Of a DNA stretch of 64,000 nt, positions 6,449 through 14,339 are shown piece after piece (the stretch's first letter is position 1; each line of letters starts with the position of its first letter). The stretch lies in NCBI GenBank assembly GCA_031285405.1, contig JAITWH010000013.1:1-64000 (forward strand). The letters run 5' to 3'. Under the pieces are notes generated by a model that was not told where the DNA came from, did not search any database, and saw nothing but the letters and a program-made list of their open reading frames with translations. This DNA is from Alistipes sp. Lineage in GTDB: Bacteria; Bacteroidota; Bacteroidia; Bacteroidales; Rikenellaceae. The position numbers and the translations under genes were made by a program.

Positions 6449-9250
6449 TCAATTTTCAATTTCTGAAAGGAATTTTCCGGTGTGGCTGAGGGGGTTGGTG
6501 GCGACCTGTTCGGGGGGGCCGGTGGCTACTATCTGGCCTCCGGCGGCTCCCCCCTCCGGGCCCATGTCGATTATGTGGTCGGCGGCGCGGATGACGTCTA
6601 AGTTGTGCTCGACCACTATCATGGTGTTGCCGCGGTCGACCAGCAGCGAGATCACATCCAGCAGTTGGCGAACATCCTCGAAGTGGAGGCCGGTGGTCGG
6701 TTCGTCGAGGATGTAGAGGGTGCGGCCGGTGTCGCGGCGGGCGAGTTCGGCCGACAGTTTGATGCGTTGGCTCTCGCCGCCCGACAGAGTGGTGCAGGGT
6801 TGGCCCAACTTGAGGTAGCCGAGGCCGACGCTCTGGATGGCGCGCAGCTTTTCGTGGATGCGGGGGATGTGCTCGAAGAACTCGACAGCCATGTTGACCG
6901 TCATTTCGAGCACCTCGCTGATGTTGCGCCCTTTGTAGCGCACCTCCAAGGTTTCGCGATTGTAGCGCTTGCCGCCGCACACCTTGCAGCGGACGTAGAC
7001 GTCGGGCAGGAAGTTCATCTCGATCGTTTGCACTCCCGCGCCGCGACACTCCTCGCACCGTCCGCCGCGCACGTTGAACGAAAATCGGCCCGCCGTGAAG
7101 CCGCGGATCTGGGCGTCGGGCGTCGATTCGAACAGTTTGCGGATGTCGCTCATCACTCCCGAGTAGGTGGCGGGGTTGCTGCGCGGGGTGCGGCCTATGG
7201 GGGATTGGTCGACTACGACCAATTTGTCGATATGCTCCAGTCCCTCGATGGCGTCGCAGGCGAGGGGGCGGGCGTAGGAGCCGTAGAGCTCGTGGCTCAG
7301 CACGGGGCGCAGGGTGTCGTTGACTAACGACGACTTGCCGCTGCCGCTCACTCCCGTCACGCAGATCATCATTCCCAAGGGGAACTCGGCCGTCACGTTT
7401 TTTAGGTTGTTGCCTCGCGCGCCCTTTACGACTATCTTTTCGCCGTTGCCTTTGCGGCGGGTGGCGGGGGTCTCGATGCGGCGGCGGCCCGAGAGGTAGT
7501 CGGCGGTGATGGAGTCGGGGGCGGCGAGGATGTCGTCTATGCCTCCCGCCGCGACGATGAGGCCCCCTTTGCGACCCGCCAACGGGCCAACGTCGACTAT
7601 GTAGTCGGCGCTGCGGATCATCTCCTCGTCGTGCTCGACAACTATCACCGAGTTGCCGGCGTCGCGCAGCTCTTCGAGGCTGGCGATCAGTTTGCGGTTG
7701 TCGCGCTGGTGGAGGCCTATGCTCGGCTCGTCGAGAATGTAGAGTACGTTTACCAGGCGTGAGCCTATTTGGGTGGCGAGGCGGATGCGCTGACTCTCGC
7801 CGCCGCTCAATGACCTGGAACTTCGTCCGAGTGAGAGGTAGCCGAGGCCTACTTTTACTAAGAAGCCCAACCGGTCGCGGATCTCCTTGACTATCTCGCG
7901 GGCGATGGTGCGTTCGCGGGGGGTGAACAGTTCGTCGACACCCTCAATCCATGCGGCGAACTCATCGATGCTCATTCGCGACAGGTCGGCGATGCTGAGG
8001 CCGGCGATGCGGAAGTGCAGCGCTTCGGGCCTGAGGCGCGAGCCGCCGCACACCGAGCAGGGCTCCTTGACTAAGAACTGTTCGCGCCAGCGGTCGGTCT
8101 TGCCATCCTCGTCTTGACCTTCGAGCCACTCGGCGATACCTTCCCATGAGTTCATCTCGCGGCCTCCCGCCCCTACGTCTATCCTCACAGGTTCGGGGTC
8201 GCCGTAGAGTATCGCGCTCGTGGCATCCTCGCCGATCGTGCCGACGGGGTCGTCCAACGTGAAGTCGTAGCGCTTGCCCAGCGCCTCCATGATGGAGAAG
8301 AGGCGGTTGGCCTTGTGCTTGCCCAACGGTTCGACAGCCCCCTGCCGGATGCTCTTCGCGGGGTTGGGGATGATCTTGGTGACGTCGAACCGCGCCTCCT
8401 CGCCCAAGCCTCCGCAGTGGGGGCAGGCGCCCTGGGGCGAGTTGAACGAAAAGGTGTGGGGCGCGGGGTCGGGCAGCGACACGCCCGTGGTGGGACACAT
8501 CAGGTGGCGCGAGTAATATCTGGCGGCGTCGGCCGCGTAGTCGTAGAGCATCATCGTGCCCTTGCCCTGACGCATCGCCTCCTTGAGACTTTTCGAGAGG
8601 CGGTCGAGCACGTCGACGCGCGCAGTGAGGCGGTCGACCACCAGCTCTATCGTGTGCGCCTTGTAGCGGTCGAGCTTCATGCCCGCCGTGAGCTCCGTCA
8701 TCTCGCCGTCGATGCGCGCCCAGGTGAAGCCCTTGCGCACGAGCCCCTCGAACAGCTCGCGGTAGTGCCCCTTGCGCCCGTTGATGAGGGGGGCGAGCAG
8801 CGCGATCTTGCGGCCGTCGTAGCCGGCGAGGATCAGATCGGTGATCTGGGTGTCGGTGTAGTGTACCATCTCCTCGCCCGTGACCGGAGAGCAGGCCCGC
8901 GACGCGCGCGCGAACAACAGCCTCAGGAAGTCGTTGATCTCGGTGATCGTGCCCACCGTCGAGCGGGGGTTTTTGCTCGTGGTCTTCTGCTCGATGGCGA
9001 CCACAGGGCTCAGGCCCGTGATCTTGTCGACGTCGGGGCGCTCCATCGTGCCGACGTATTGGCGCGCGTAGATCGAGAGCGTCTCCATGTAGCGACGCTG
9101 CCCCTCGGCGTAGATCGTGTCGAACGCCAACGACGACTTGCCGCTGCCGCTCAGGCCCGTGACAACAACCAGACTGTCGCGCGGAATGTCGAGATCGACG
9201 TTGCGGAGGTTGTTGACCCTGGCTCCTTTTATTGTTATTTTTTCTTGCAT
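6449..9250 (-). CDS. uvrA: Excinuclease ABC subunit A
   Basis: The protein has 933 residues, full length for UvrA, the damage-recognition ATPase of nucleotide excision repair. It has two ABC modules. The first Walker A is 'GLSGSGKSS', with 'RSTVGTITEINDFLRLLF' after it; the second is 'GVSGSGKSSLVNDTL'. It has ABC signatures 'LSGGESQRI', zinc-binding cysteine pairs ('CPHCGG', 'CEECRGAG', 'CKVCGGKR') and both Walker B 'YILDEPS/T' segments. It lies 33 bases downstream of the M23 endopeptidase gene on the same strand. The last residues, 'EIEN-stop', are encoded by the neighbouring AAATTGA heptad array, including the TGA. Confidence 0.97.
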   Translation of the reverse strand: MQEKITIKGARVNNLRNVDLDIPRDSLVVVTGLSGSGKSSLAFDTIYAEGQRRYMETLSIYARQYVGTMERPDVDKITGLSPVVAIEQKTTSKNPRSTVGTITEINDFLRLLFARASRACSPVTGEEMVHYTDTQITDLILAGYDGRKIALLAPLINGRKGHYRELFEGLVRKGFTWARIDGEMTELTAGMKLDRYKAHTIELVVDRLTARVDVLDRLSKSLKEAMRQGKGTMMLYDYAADAARYYSRHLMCPTTGVSLPDPAPHTFSFNSPQGACPHCGGLGEEARFDVTKIIPNPAKSIRQGAVEPLGKHKANRLFSIMEALGKRYDFTLDDPVGTIGEDATSAILYGDPEPVRIDVGAGGREMNSWEGIAEWLEGQDEDGKTDRWREQFLVKEPCSVCGGSRLRPEALHFRIAGLSIADLSRMSIDEFAAWIEGVDELFTPRERTIAREIVKEIRDRLGFLVKVGLGYLSLGRSSRSLSGGESQRIRLATQIGSRLVNVLYILDEPSIGLHQRDNRKLIASLEELRDAGNSVIVVEHDEEMIRSADYIVDVGPLAGRKGGLIVAAGGIDDILAAPDSITADYLSGRRRIETPATRRKGNGEKIVVKGARGNNLKNVTAEFPLGMMICVTGVSGSGKSSLVNDTLRPVLSHELYGSYARPLACDAIEGLEHIDKLVVVDQSPIGRTPRSNPATYSGVMSDIRKLFESTPDAQIRGFTAGRFSFNVRGGRCEECRGAGVQTIEMNFLPDVYVRCKVCGGKRYNRETLEVRYKGRNISEVLEMTVNMAVEFFEHIPRIHEKLRAIQSVGLGYLKLGQPCTTLSGGESQRIKLSAELARRDTGRTLYILDEPTTGLHFEDVRQLLDVISLLVDRGNTMIVVEHNLDVIRAADHIIDMGPEGGAAGGQIVATGPPEQVATNPLSHTGKFLSEIEN

Positions 9251-9283
9251 TTGTATTCGAGACGAACGTGCGGAGATGCGATT

Positions 9284-10396
9284 TTATTTGATGCGGAGGT
9301 TGCGGCCGAGGCGGAGGGTGGTGGTTCGGCTTATTTTGTTTAGCTCGCAGAGGCGGGTTACAGTCGTCTTGTAGCGTAGGGCGAGGGCTAACAGGGTGTC
9401 TCCGCTTACTATTTTGTGGTAGGTGGGGTCGGGGGCTTCGGCGACGGGTTGTGCGGCGGCAGGCTCGGCGGGTTGCGAGGGAGTGGGGGACTCAGTGGAC
9501 GTTGTCTGATTCTCCGCGTAGCTTAATTCGCTGCGGCCGTTGCCGCCTAACAGGACGGAGTCAGGGGTGGGGGTGGGTTCGTCGGGGTCCTCCTCGATGC
9601 CCTCTACGAAGCGGGAGCGGATGTTGAAGAAGTCTCGGCGCAACACGAAGGTGCTGCGGCGCAGGGTGCCGTCGGTGAAGTCGATGATGCGCTCGGGGTC
9701 GAAACTCTGGTCGCTGTATCGCGTCTCGAAGTGGAGGTGGTTGGCCGACGCGCGGCCCGTGCGCCCGCCGTAGCCGATCACCTGGCCCGCGCGCACCCAC
9801 TCGTCGGCAACGACGGCGCGGCGCGACAGGTGGGCGTAGTAGGTTTCGAGGCCGTTGGCGTGGCGGACGATCACCAAGTTGCCGAAGCCGCCCGAGTTCC
9901 AGCGCGAGAATCGCACTATGCCGTCGAACGCCGCGAAGATGGGTTGGCCGTGGGCCACGGCGATGTCGACGCCGTTGTGGTCGCGTCGTCCGCGTCGTCC
10001 GTACTTCGACATCACACGTCCGTGGGCCGGTGCGCGAAAGGCGTCGACGAGGCTGTCGGTCAGGCGGAGAGTGGTGCGGGCCGGCAGGTCGGAGAGCTCG
10101 GTGCCGCGGTAGGCGAAGAGGCGCACCGTGTCCCAGCTCACTCCGAAGGCGGGCAGGCTGCGCAGGTAGAACGGGTTCGTCGGGATGAAACGGAAGGTGC
10201 CGTCGGCGAAGGTCACTATGCGCACGTCGCCGCGGTCGGTCTTTATTGTGTCGGTCGGGGTGTGGGGGATGTTGGCTCGGCTTAGGGTGACCTGCTGGGC
10301 AATTGAAAATTGAGAATTGAAAATTGAAAATGTGGCTAACGCAGCGATATATATATATATGCGTCTCGTATTTATTTGTATACTCCAATTTCTCAT
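9284..10396 (-). CDS. M23 peptidoglycan endopeptidase with C-terminal LysM
   Basis: About 370 residues from the ATG at 10396, chosen because AGGAG lies about 4 bases upstream; the track start at 10423 is inside repeat-like DNA. It has an N-terminal signal peptide, a linker domain, then a LytM/M23 zinc peptidase domain with 'HNGVDIA' (His and Asp ligands) and 'HLHFE' (catalytic and ligand His). A Pro/Glu/Ala-rich spacer and one LysM peptidoglycan-binding domain ('YHKIVSGDTLLALALRYKTTVTRL') follow. The predicted role is cell-wall cross-link hydrolysis in the periplasm. Oddly, the signal-peptide core (ALATFSIFNSQFSIA) is the in-frame translation of a dispersed repeat module. Confidence 0.88.
   Translation of the reverse strand: MRNWSIQINTRRIYIYIAALATFSIFNSQFSIAQQVTLSRANIPHTPTDTIKTDRGDVRIVTFADGTFRFIPTNPFYLRSLPAFGVSWDTVRLFAYRGTELSDLPARTTLRLTDSLVDAFRAPAHGRVMSKYGRRGRRDHNGVDIAVAHGQPIFAAFDGIVRFSRWNSGGFGNLVIVRHANGLETYYAHLSRRAVVADEWVRAGQVIGYGGRTGRASANHLHFETRYSDQSFDPERIIDFTDGTLRRSTFVLRRDFFNIRSRFVEGIEEDPDEPTPTPDSVLLGGNGRSELSYAENQTTSTESPTPSQPAEPAAAQPVAEAPDPTYHKIVSGDTLLALALRYKTTVTRLCELNKISRTTTLRLGRNLRIK
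10301..10346 (-). repeat. Dispersed repeat module inside the M23 signal-peptide codons
   Basis: On the coding strand the run is GCTGCGTTAGCC followed by TTTTCAATTTTCAATTCTCA and TTTTCAATT. This is the same word order (GCGTTAGC, then AATTTTC heptads) as in several intergenic cassettes. It is read in frame as the h-region of the signal peptide. A dinucleotide ATATATATATAT tract lies just upstream. Confidence 0.8.
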
Positions 10397-10423
10397 CGTT
10401 CTCCTCGTGTTGCGTTGCTTCAT

Positions 10424-10745
10424 TTTTGATTTTCAATTACTATAAGGTAGATCCCTCGTCGGCCTGCGGCCTCTGTCGGGATGACTTGCGGAACGCCGGG
10501 GCGTTGCGGTTTTTAATCATGAATCATGAATCATGAATCGCGGTGTGCTTCGCACGTATATAATGTTGCGTTAGCACTAACCACTAATCACTGACCACTA
10601 AATCGCTGCCGGCGTTCCGACCATTTTCAATTTTCAATTTTCCACTTTCAATTACTATGCGGTAGATCCCTCGTCGCTTCGCTCTGTCGGGATGACATTT
10701 TATGCTGCGTAGCTCATTTTCAACTTTCAATTTTCCACTTTCAAT
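10424..10745. repeat. Mosaic repeat spacer between the M23 gene and thrA
   Basis: This spacer of about 320 bases is wholly built from modules: a heptad run, TATAAGGTAGATCCC...GGGATGAC with a GGCC-TGC-GGCC hairpin, GGAACGCCGG, an AATCATG heptad array, GTGTGCTTCGCACGT, GCGTTAGC with ACTAACC units, CGCTGCCGGCGTTCCG, TTTTCAA heptads, a second GATCCC...GGGATGAC copy with a GTCGCTTCGCTC hairpin, GCGTAGC, and a final heptad arm that meets the thrA stop. No gene is seen. Confidence 0.75.
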
Positions 10746-13187
10746 TTATCGGACGTTTGCTATGCTGATGATGTCGGCGAAGACTCCGGCGGCGGTGACG
10801 TCGTCGCCCGCTCCGTAGCCCTTGATCTCCATCGGGTAGTCTTTGTAGCGCTCGGTGGTGAGCAGGATCACGTTGTTGCTGCCGTCGAGCTCGTAGAACG
10901 GACTGCGCGAGTCGACCTCACGGAGCGCGACGCTTGCGCGACCCCCCTCCATCGTGGCGACGAAGCGCCAGCGCAAGCCCTTGGCCACGAGCTCTTTGCG
11001 CCGTTTCTCGAAGTCGGCGTCGAGCCCGGGCACGGCGGCCCAGAAGTCGTCTAACGTGCCGGCGAAGTACTTCTCGGGTATGAAGAGTTGCGCGGCGATG
11101 TCGCCCATGTCTAACCGGTAGCCCGCCTCGCGCGAGAGGATCACAAGTTTTCGCATCACATCCTTGCCGCTCAGGTCGATGCGCGGGTCGGGCTCGGCGT
11201 AGCCCGCCTCGACGGCGCGGCGAATCGTGGCGCTGAAGGGCACCGTGTCGCTCATCTCGTTGAAGATGAAGTTGAGGGTGCCGCTCACCACAGCCTCGAT
11301 GCGCAGGATGCGGTCGCCGCTGCCCACAAGGTCGCCTATCGTCTTGATGATCGGCAGGCCCGCGCCGACGTTGGTCTCGAACAGGAACTTGGCTCCGCGT
11401 TTGCGTGCCGTCGACTTGAGCGCCACGTAGTTGTCGTAGTCGCCCGAGGCCGCAACCTTGTTGGCCGCCACCACCGACACGTTGTGGCTCAGCAGCTCGC
11501 GGTAGGTGGACGCCACGGCGTCGTTGGCCGTGCAGTCGACGAACACGGGGTTGAAGGTGTTGAGACCCACTATGGCGTCGCGGTAGCTCTCCGTCGACGA
11601 GGGCTCCCCATCGGCGTCCAACTGCTCGCGCCATGTGGCGAGGTCGATGCCGGCGCGGTTCATGATATATTTGCGCGAGTTGGCGATGCCCACCACCCGC
11701 ACCTGCAGTGAGTTCTCCTTCTGGAACTTGGGTTGCTGCTGGCGGATCTGCTCCAACAGGCTGCGCCCCACCGTGCCGACTCCCGCGACGAAGAGGTTGA
11801 GCACCTGATAGTCCCACAGCAGGAACGAGTCGTGGAGCGCGCCCAGCGCCTTGCGCAGGTTGACGGCCTCGATGACGAACGAGATATTGGTCTCCAACGC
11901 CCCTTGTGCGCACGAGATCACGCTGATGCCGCTGCGTCCGAGGGTGTCGAAGAGTTTGGCCGACACTCCCACCCGTCCGCGCATGTTCTCGCCCACCACC
12001 GCCACCGTGGCCAGGTCGTAGGTGGGGGTTATCTCGTTGATCTCGCCCTGGCGGATCTCCTGCGCGAACTCGTCGGACAGCACTCGCACCGAGGCCGCGC
12101 CATCCTCGTGCCTCACGCCGATCGAGGTGCTGCTCTCGCTCGACGCCTGCGACACGAAGAAGACGCTGATGCCCGCCTTGGACAGCGCCTTGAAAATGCG
12201 ATAGTTGACGCCGATCACCCCAACCATGCCGAGGCCGCGCACCGTGATGAGGCAGGTGTCGCCGATCGACGATATCCCTTTTATTATCTTGGCGCCGTCG
12301 CCGTCGTCCGGAGCCGACGAAATATATGTTCCGGGCGAGTCGGCGTTGAAGGTGTTGCGCACGCGGATGGGGATGTTCTTCTGGTACACAGGAAAAATCG
12401 TCGACGGAAACAGCACCTTTGCGCCGAAGTTGCACAGCTCCATCGCCTCGCCGAAGGTCAGACGCTCGATCAGGTAGGTGTTGTCGATGATGCGCGGGTC
12501 GGCGCTGCGGAAGCCGTCGACGTCGGTCCAGATCTCAAGCACGCTTGCGTCCAACGCCGCAGCGACTATGGCGCCCGTGTAGTCGGAGCCGCCGCGTCCG
12601 AGGGTCGTGGTGTCGCCCGTCGTGGCGTCGGCCGCTATGAATCCTCCCATCACGGCTATGTGCGGCTTGTGGCTGAAGGCCTCCCGCACGAGCTTCTCCG
12701 TCAGGGCAAGGTCGACAACGTGCTTCGAGTAGTAGGGGTGGGTCTTGATCATCGCGCGCGCGTCGAACAGCTCCGCTCCCGCGATCATCCCCGCAACGAT
12801 CACCGACGAGAGCCGCTCGCCGTAGCCCAACACCGTGTCGCGGGTCTTGGGCGAGAGGTCGCGGATCAGAAACACGCCGCGCAGAATGTTGCCCAACTCT
12901 CCCAACAGCGCCTCGACGGCCTGTGCTGTCTCTTTGCGCTTTTCGGGCAGCGACGTCGCCGCGACCATCGCAGTGTGGCGCGCAGTCAACGCCTCGAACT
13001 CTTTTTCGTACGCCGAGTCGCCCCTGTGGGCCGTGACGGCCAGCGAGAGCAACTCGTCTGTCACCCCACCCAACGCCGAAACCACAACCACAACGTCGTC
13101 AGTGGCGGAAAGAACTATTTTTTTGACGAGCCCGGCAGCCTCGGCACTCCCAACCGAACTGCCACCGAATTTCATTACCTTTGTCAT
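10746..13187 (-). CDS. thrA: Bifunctional aspartokinase / homoserine dehydrogenase
   Basis: About 813 residues. The N-terminal aspartokinase begins 'MKFGGSSVGSAEAAG' and is followed by two ACT-type regulatory segments. The C-terminal homoserine dehydrogenase starts near residue 465 with the Rossmann motif 'GVGTVGRSLLEQI' and includes 'ANKVAASGDYDNY' and 'LRIEAVVSGTLNFI'. It catalyses the first and third steps from aspartate to threonine and methionine. The track start (13214) overlaps a -7 box at 13212-13219, so the true start is the ATG at 13187 (MTKVMKFGG), giving a leader of about 18 bases. Fusion of the two activities is normal for Bacteroidota. The TAA stop is immediately followed by a heptad array. 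Confidence 0.95.
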   Translation of the reverse strand: MTKVMKFGGSSVGSAEAAGLVKKIVLSATDDVVVVVSALGGVTDELLSLAVTAHRGDSAYEKEFEALTARHTAMVAATSLPEKRKETAQAVEALLGELGNILRGVFLIRDLSPKTRDTVLGYGERLSSVIVAGMIAGAELFDARAMIKTHPYYSKHVVDLALTEKLVREAFSHKPHIAVMGGFIAADATTGDTTTLGRGGSDYTGAIVAAALDASVLEIWTDVDGFRSADPRIIDNTYLIERLTFGEAMELCNFGAKVLFPSTIFPVYQKNIPIRVRNTFNADSPGTYISSAPDDGDGAKIIKGISSIGDTCLITVRGLGMVGVIGVNYRIFKALSKAGISVFFVSQASSESSTSIGVRHEDGAASVRVLSDEFAQEIRQGEINEITPTYDLATVAVVGENMRGRVGVSAKLFDTLGRSGISVISCAQGALETNISFVIEAVNLRKALGALHDSFLLWDYQVLNLFVAGVGTVGRSLLEQIRQQQPKFQKENSLQVRVVGIANSRKYIMNRAGIDLATWREQLDADGEPSSTESYRDAIVGLNTFNPVFVDCTANDAVASTYRELLSHNVSVVAANKVAASGDYDNYVALKSTARKRGAKFLFETNVGAGLPIIKTIGDLVGSGDRILRIEAVVSGTLNFIFNEMSDTVPFSATIRRAVEAGYAEPDPRIDLSGKDVMRKLVILSREAGYRLDMGDIAAQLFIPEKYFAGTLDDFWAAVPGLDADFEKRRKELVAKGLRWRFVATMEGGRASVALREVDSRSPFYELDGSNNVILLTTERYKDYPMEIKGYGAGDDVTAAGVFADIISIANVR

Positions 13188-13211
13188 AACGGAAATTTTT
13201 TTCTCAAACCG

Positions 13212-13219
13212 CAAATCTA
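13212..13219 (-). promoter_or_regulatory. -7 box of the thrA promoter
   Basis: CAAATCTA on the plus strand is TAGATTTG on the minus strand, matching TAnnTTTG. It decides the thrA start in favour of the ATG at 13187. Confidence 0.6.
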
Positions 13220-13282
13220 CAAAAAAATAGCTATTTTTACGTTATTTTTGGCAAATCCCCTGTGGATTTAGCTACGCGGAAT

Positions 13283-13310
13283 GTTACTTTTTGCAAATCC
13301 AAAAAGTAAC
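13283..13310 (+). repeat. 10 bp inverted repeat in the thrA/kinase spacer
   Basis: GTTACTTTTT, an 8-base loop (GCAAATCC), then AAAAAGTAAC forms a perfect 10 bp stem. It is followed by the dispersed GC element GCCGGAACGCCGGCGGCG and a T-tract (13320-13347), which together could terminate transcription. Confidence 0.6.
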
Positions 13311-13354
13311 CAAAAAGATTGCCGGAACGCCGGCGGCGTTTTTTTGTTTACGGT

Positions 13355-13472
13355 ATTTTGCGGTTGCACGCAGTGCAACACTATTTTAGATGAAATTCTG
13401 ACTCTGAAAATAAATTTTCAAGATCAGAATTTCATCTAAAATAGTAGCAGGGCATTCGCCCTGCCGCAAAAT
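13355..13472. repeat. 118 bp cloverleaf-like element with four perfect stems
   Basis: The closing stem is ATTTTGCGG (13355-13363) with CCGCAAAAT (13464-13472). Inside it sit three perfect hairpins with almost no unpaired bases between them. Hairpin 1 is GTTGCAC-GCA-GTGCAAC (13363-13379). Hairpin 2 has 22 bp arms (13380-13401 and 13424-13445) with a second 7 bp stem TGAAAAT-AA-ATTTTCA within its loop. Hairpin 3 is GCAGGGC-ATTC-GCCCTGC (13447-13464). The symmetric layout predicts a four-way junction. Nothing here is coding. Confidence 0.8.
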
Positions 13473-13489
13473 TCCGAGTACTCAAAATC

Positions 13490-13539
13490 GAGAAACGAAG
13501 TTTCTCTAAAAATTTTTGGGCGACTTTTTTAAAAGTCGC
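13490..13539 (+). repeat. Two further perfect hairpins just upstream of the kinase gene
   Basis: GAGAAAC-GAA-GTTTCTC (13490-13506) and GCGACTTTT-TT-AAAAGTCGC (13520-13539) are perfect 7 and 9 bp stems. The second ends 25 bases before the kinase ATG, so it may lie in the promoter or leader. A TATAATTG box about 13547-13554 resembles the -7 consensus with one mismatch. Confidence 0.65.
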
Positions 13540-13564
13540 GGTTGCGTATAATTGCGTGTAAAAA

Positions 13565-14293
13565 ATGTTGAGAACGACGATTACGGACTATGTAGGTGTG
13601 TTTGACAATCCGGTTGGGGTTTTTCGGAGTTTGGGGGAGCCGGTTGTTGAGCGTGATGTTTATGGCTTGCCGAGGATGTGGGTTGGTAATAGTGCCGCGG
13701 TTTTTGTCTATGCGGACGGGGCGGGGTGTCGGCGTTTTTTGAAGTGTTATGTTCGTCCTAATCCTCATTTGCGGAGTGTGTATGGCTATGTGGAGGGGCG
13801 GCGGCCGGCGTTGCTTCCTCGGGTTCGGCTGTTGAGGGATGAGTTGTTTGTTCACACGGCGGGCGGCGAGGCGGGGTGGGTCGACGTTGTGGAGGGGGAG
13901 TGGACGGCGGGGCCGACACTCGATGTGGCGGTGGCGCGTGCGGGGCGGGCGGGCGACGTGGGGCGTCTGGGGGCGCTTGCCGATGCTTTCGATGTGATGT
14001 GGCGTGAGCTCTCCGCCGCCGAGTGGGCACATGGCGACCTCAAGCCTGAGAATATCGTTGTGCGCGAAGATGGGACGTTGGGCCTGATAGATTGCGACGC
14101 GATGTGGATTCCCGAGTTGGCGGGCTGTCGGGCGGCCGAGTTGGGCACTCCGGGTTGGCGCGATCCGCGGCGCACGGCCGAGTGGTTCGACAAGGGGATC
14201 GACGACCACCCCGCGCGCATCATCTCGACCGGCCTTCGTGATCTTGTTGGGCAGCCGGGGCTTTATGGGCGGTTTGTTGTGCCGGAGATTTGA
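13565..14293 (+). CDS. Compact protein-kinase-like protein (first gene of kinase/VWA/WG operon)
   Basis: 242 residues. Kinase-like landmarks can be traced: 'RRFLKCY' (equivalent of the ATP-binding Lys strand), a catalytic loop 'HGDLKPENIVV' near residue 158, and 'LIDCDAMWIPE' at the DFG position (Asp kept, DCD instead of DFG), then 'ELGTPGWRDPR', which resembles an activation/APE region. No membrane helix or signal peptide is seen, so it is cytosolic. It is shorter than a full Ser/Thr kinase because the C-lobe is truncated after about 50 residues. It is followed 46 bases later by a VWA gene and then a WG-repeat gene. Kinase and VWA genes travel together in TerY-type triads (known); this exact function is unknown. 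Confidence 0.75.
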   Translation: MLRTTITDYVGVFDNPVGVFRSLGEPVVERDVYGLPRMWVGNSAAVFVYADGAGCRRFLKCYVRPNPHLRSVYGYVEGRRPALLPRVRLLRDELFVHTAGGEAGWVDVVEGEWTAGPTLDVAVARAGRAGDVGRLGALADAFDVMWRELSAAEWAHGDLKPENIVVREDGTLGLIDCDAMWIPELAGCRAAELGTPGWRDPRRTAEWFDKGIDDHPARIISTGLRDLVGQPGLYGRFVVPEI

Positions 14294-14303
14294 AAATTTT
14301 CCT

Positions 14304-14311
14304 TACATTTG
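14304..14311 (+). promoter_or_regulatory. -7 box between the kinase and VWA genes
   Basis: TACATTTG matches TAnnTTTG exactly. TTG at 14277-14279 is a possible -33 element, though its spacing (24 bases) is slightly long. The VWA and WG genes may therefore have their own promoter within the operon. Confidence 0.45.
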
Positions 14312-14339
14312 CAAATCAATCGAACCCGAACCGATAACA

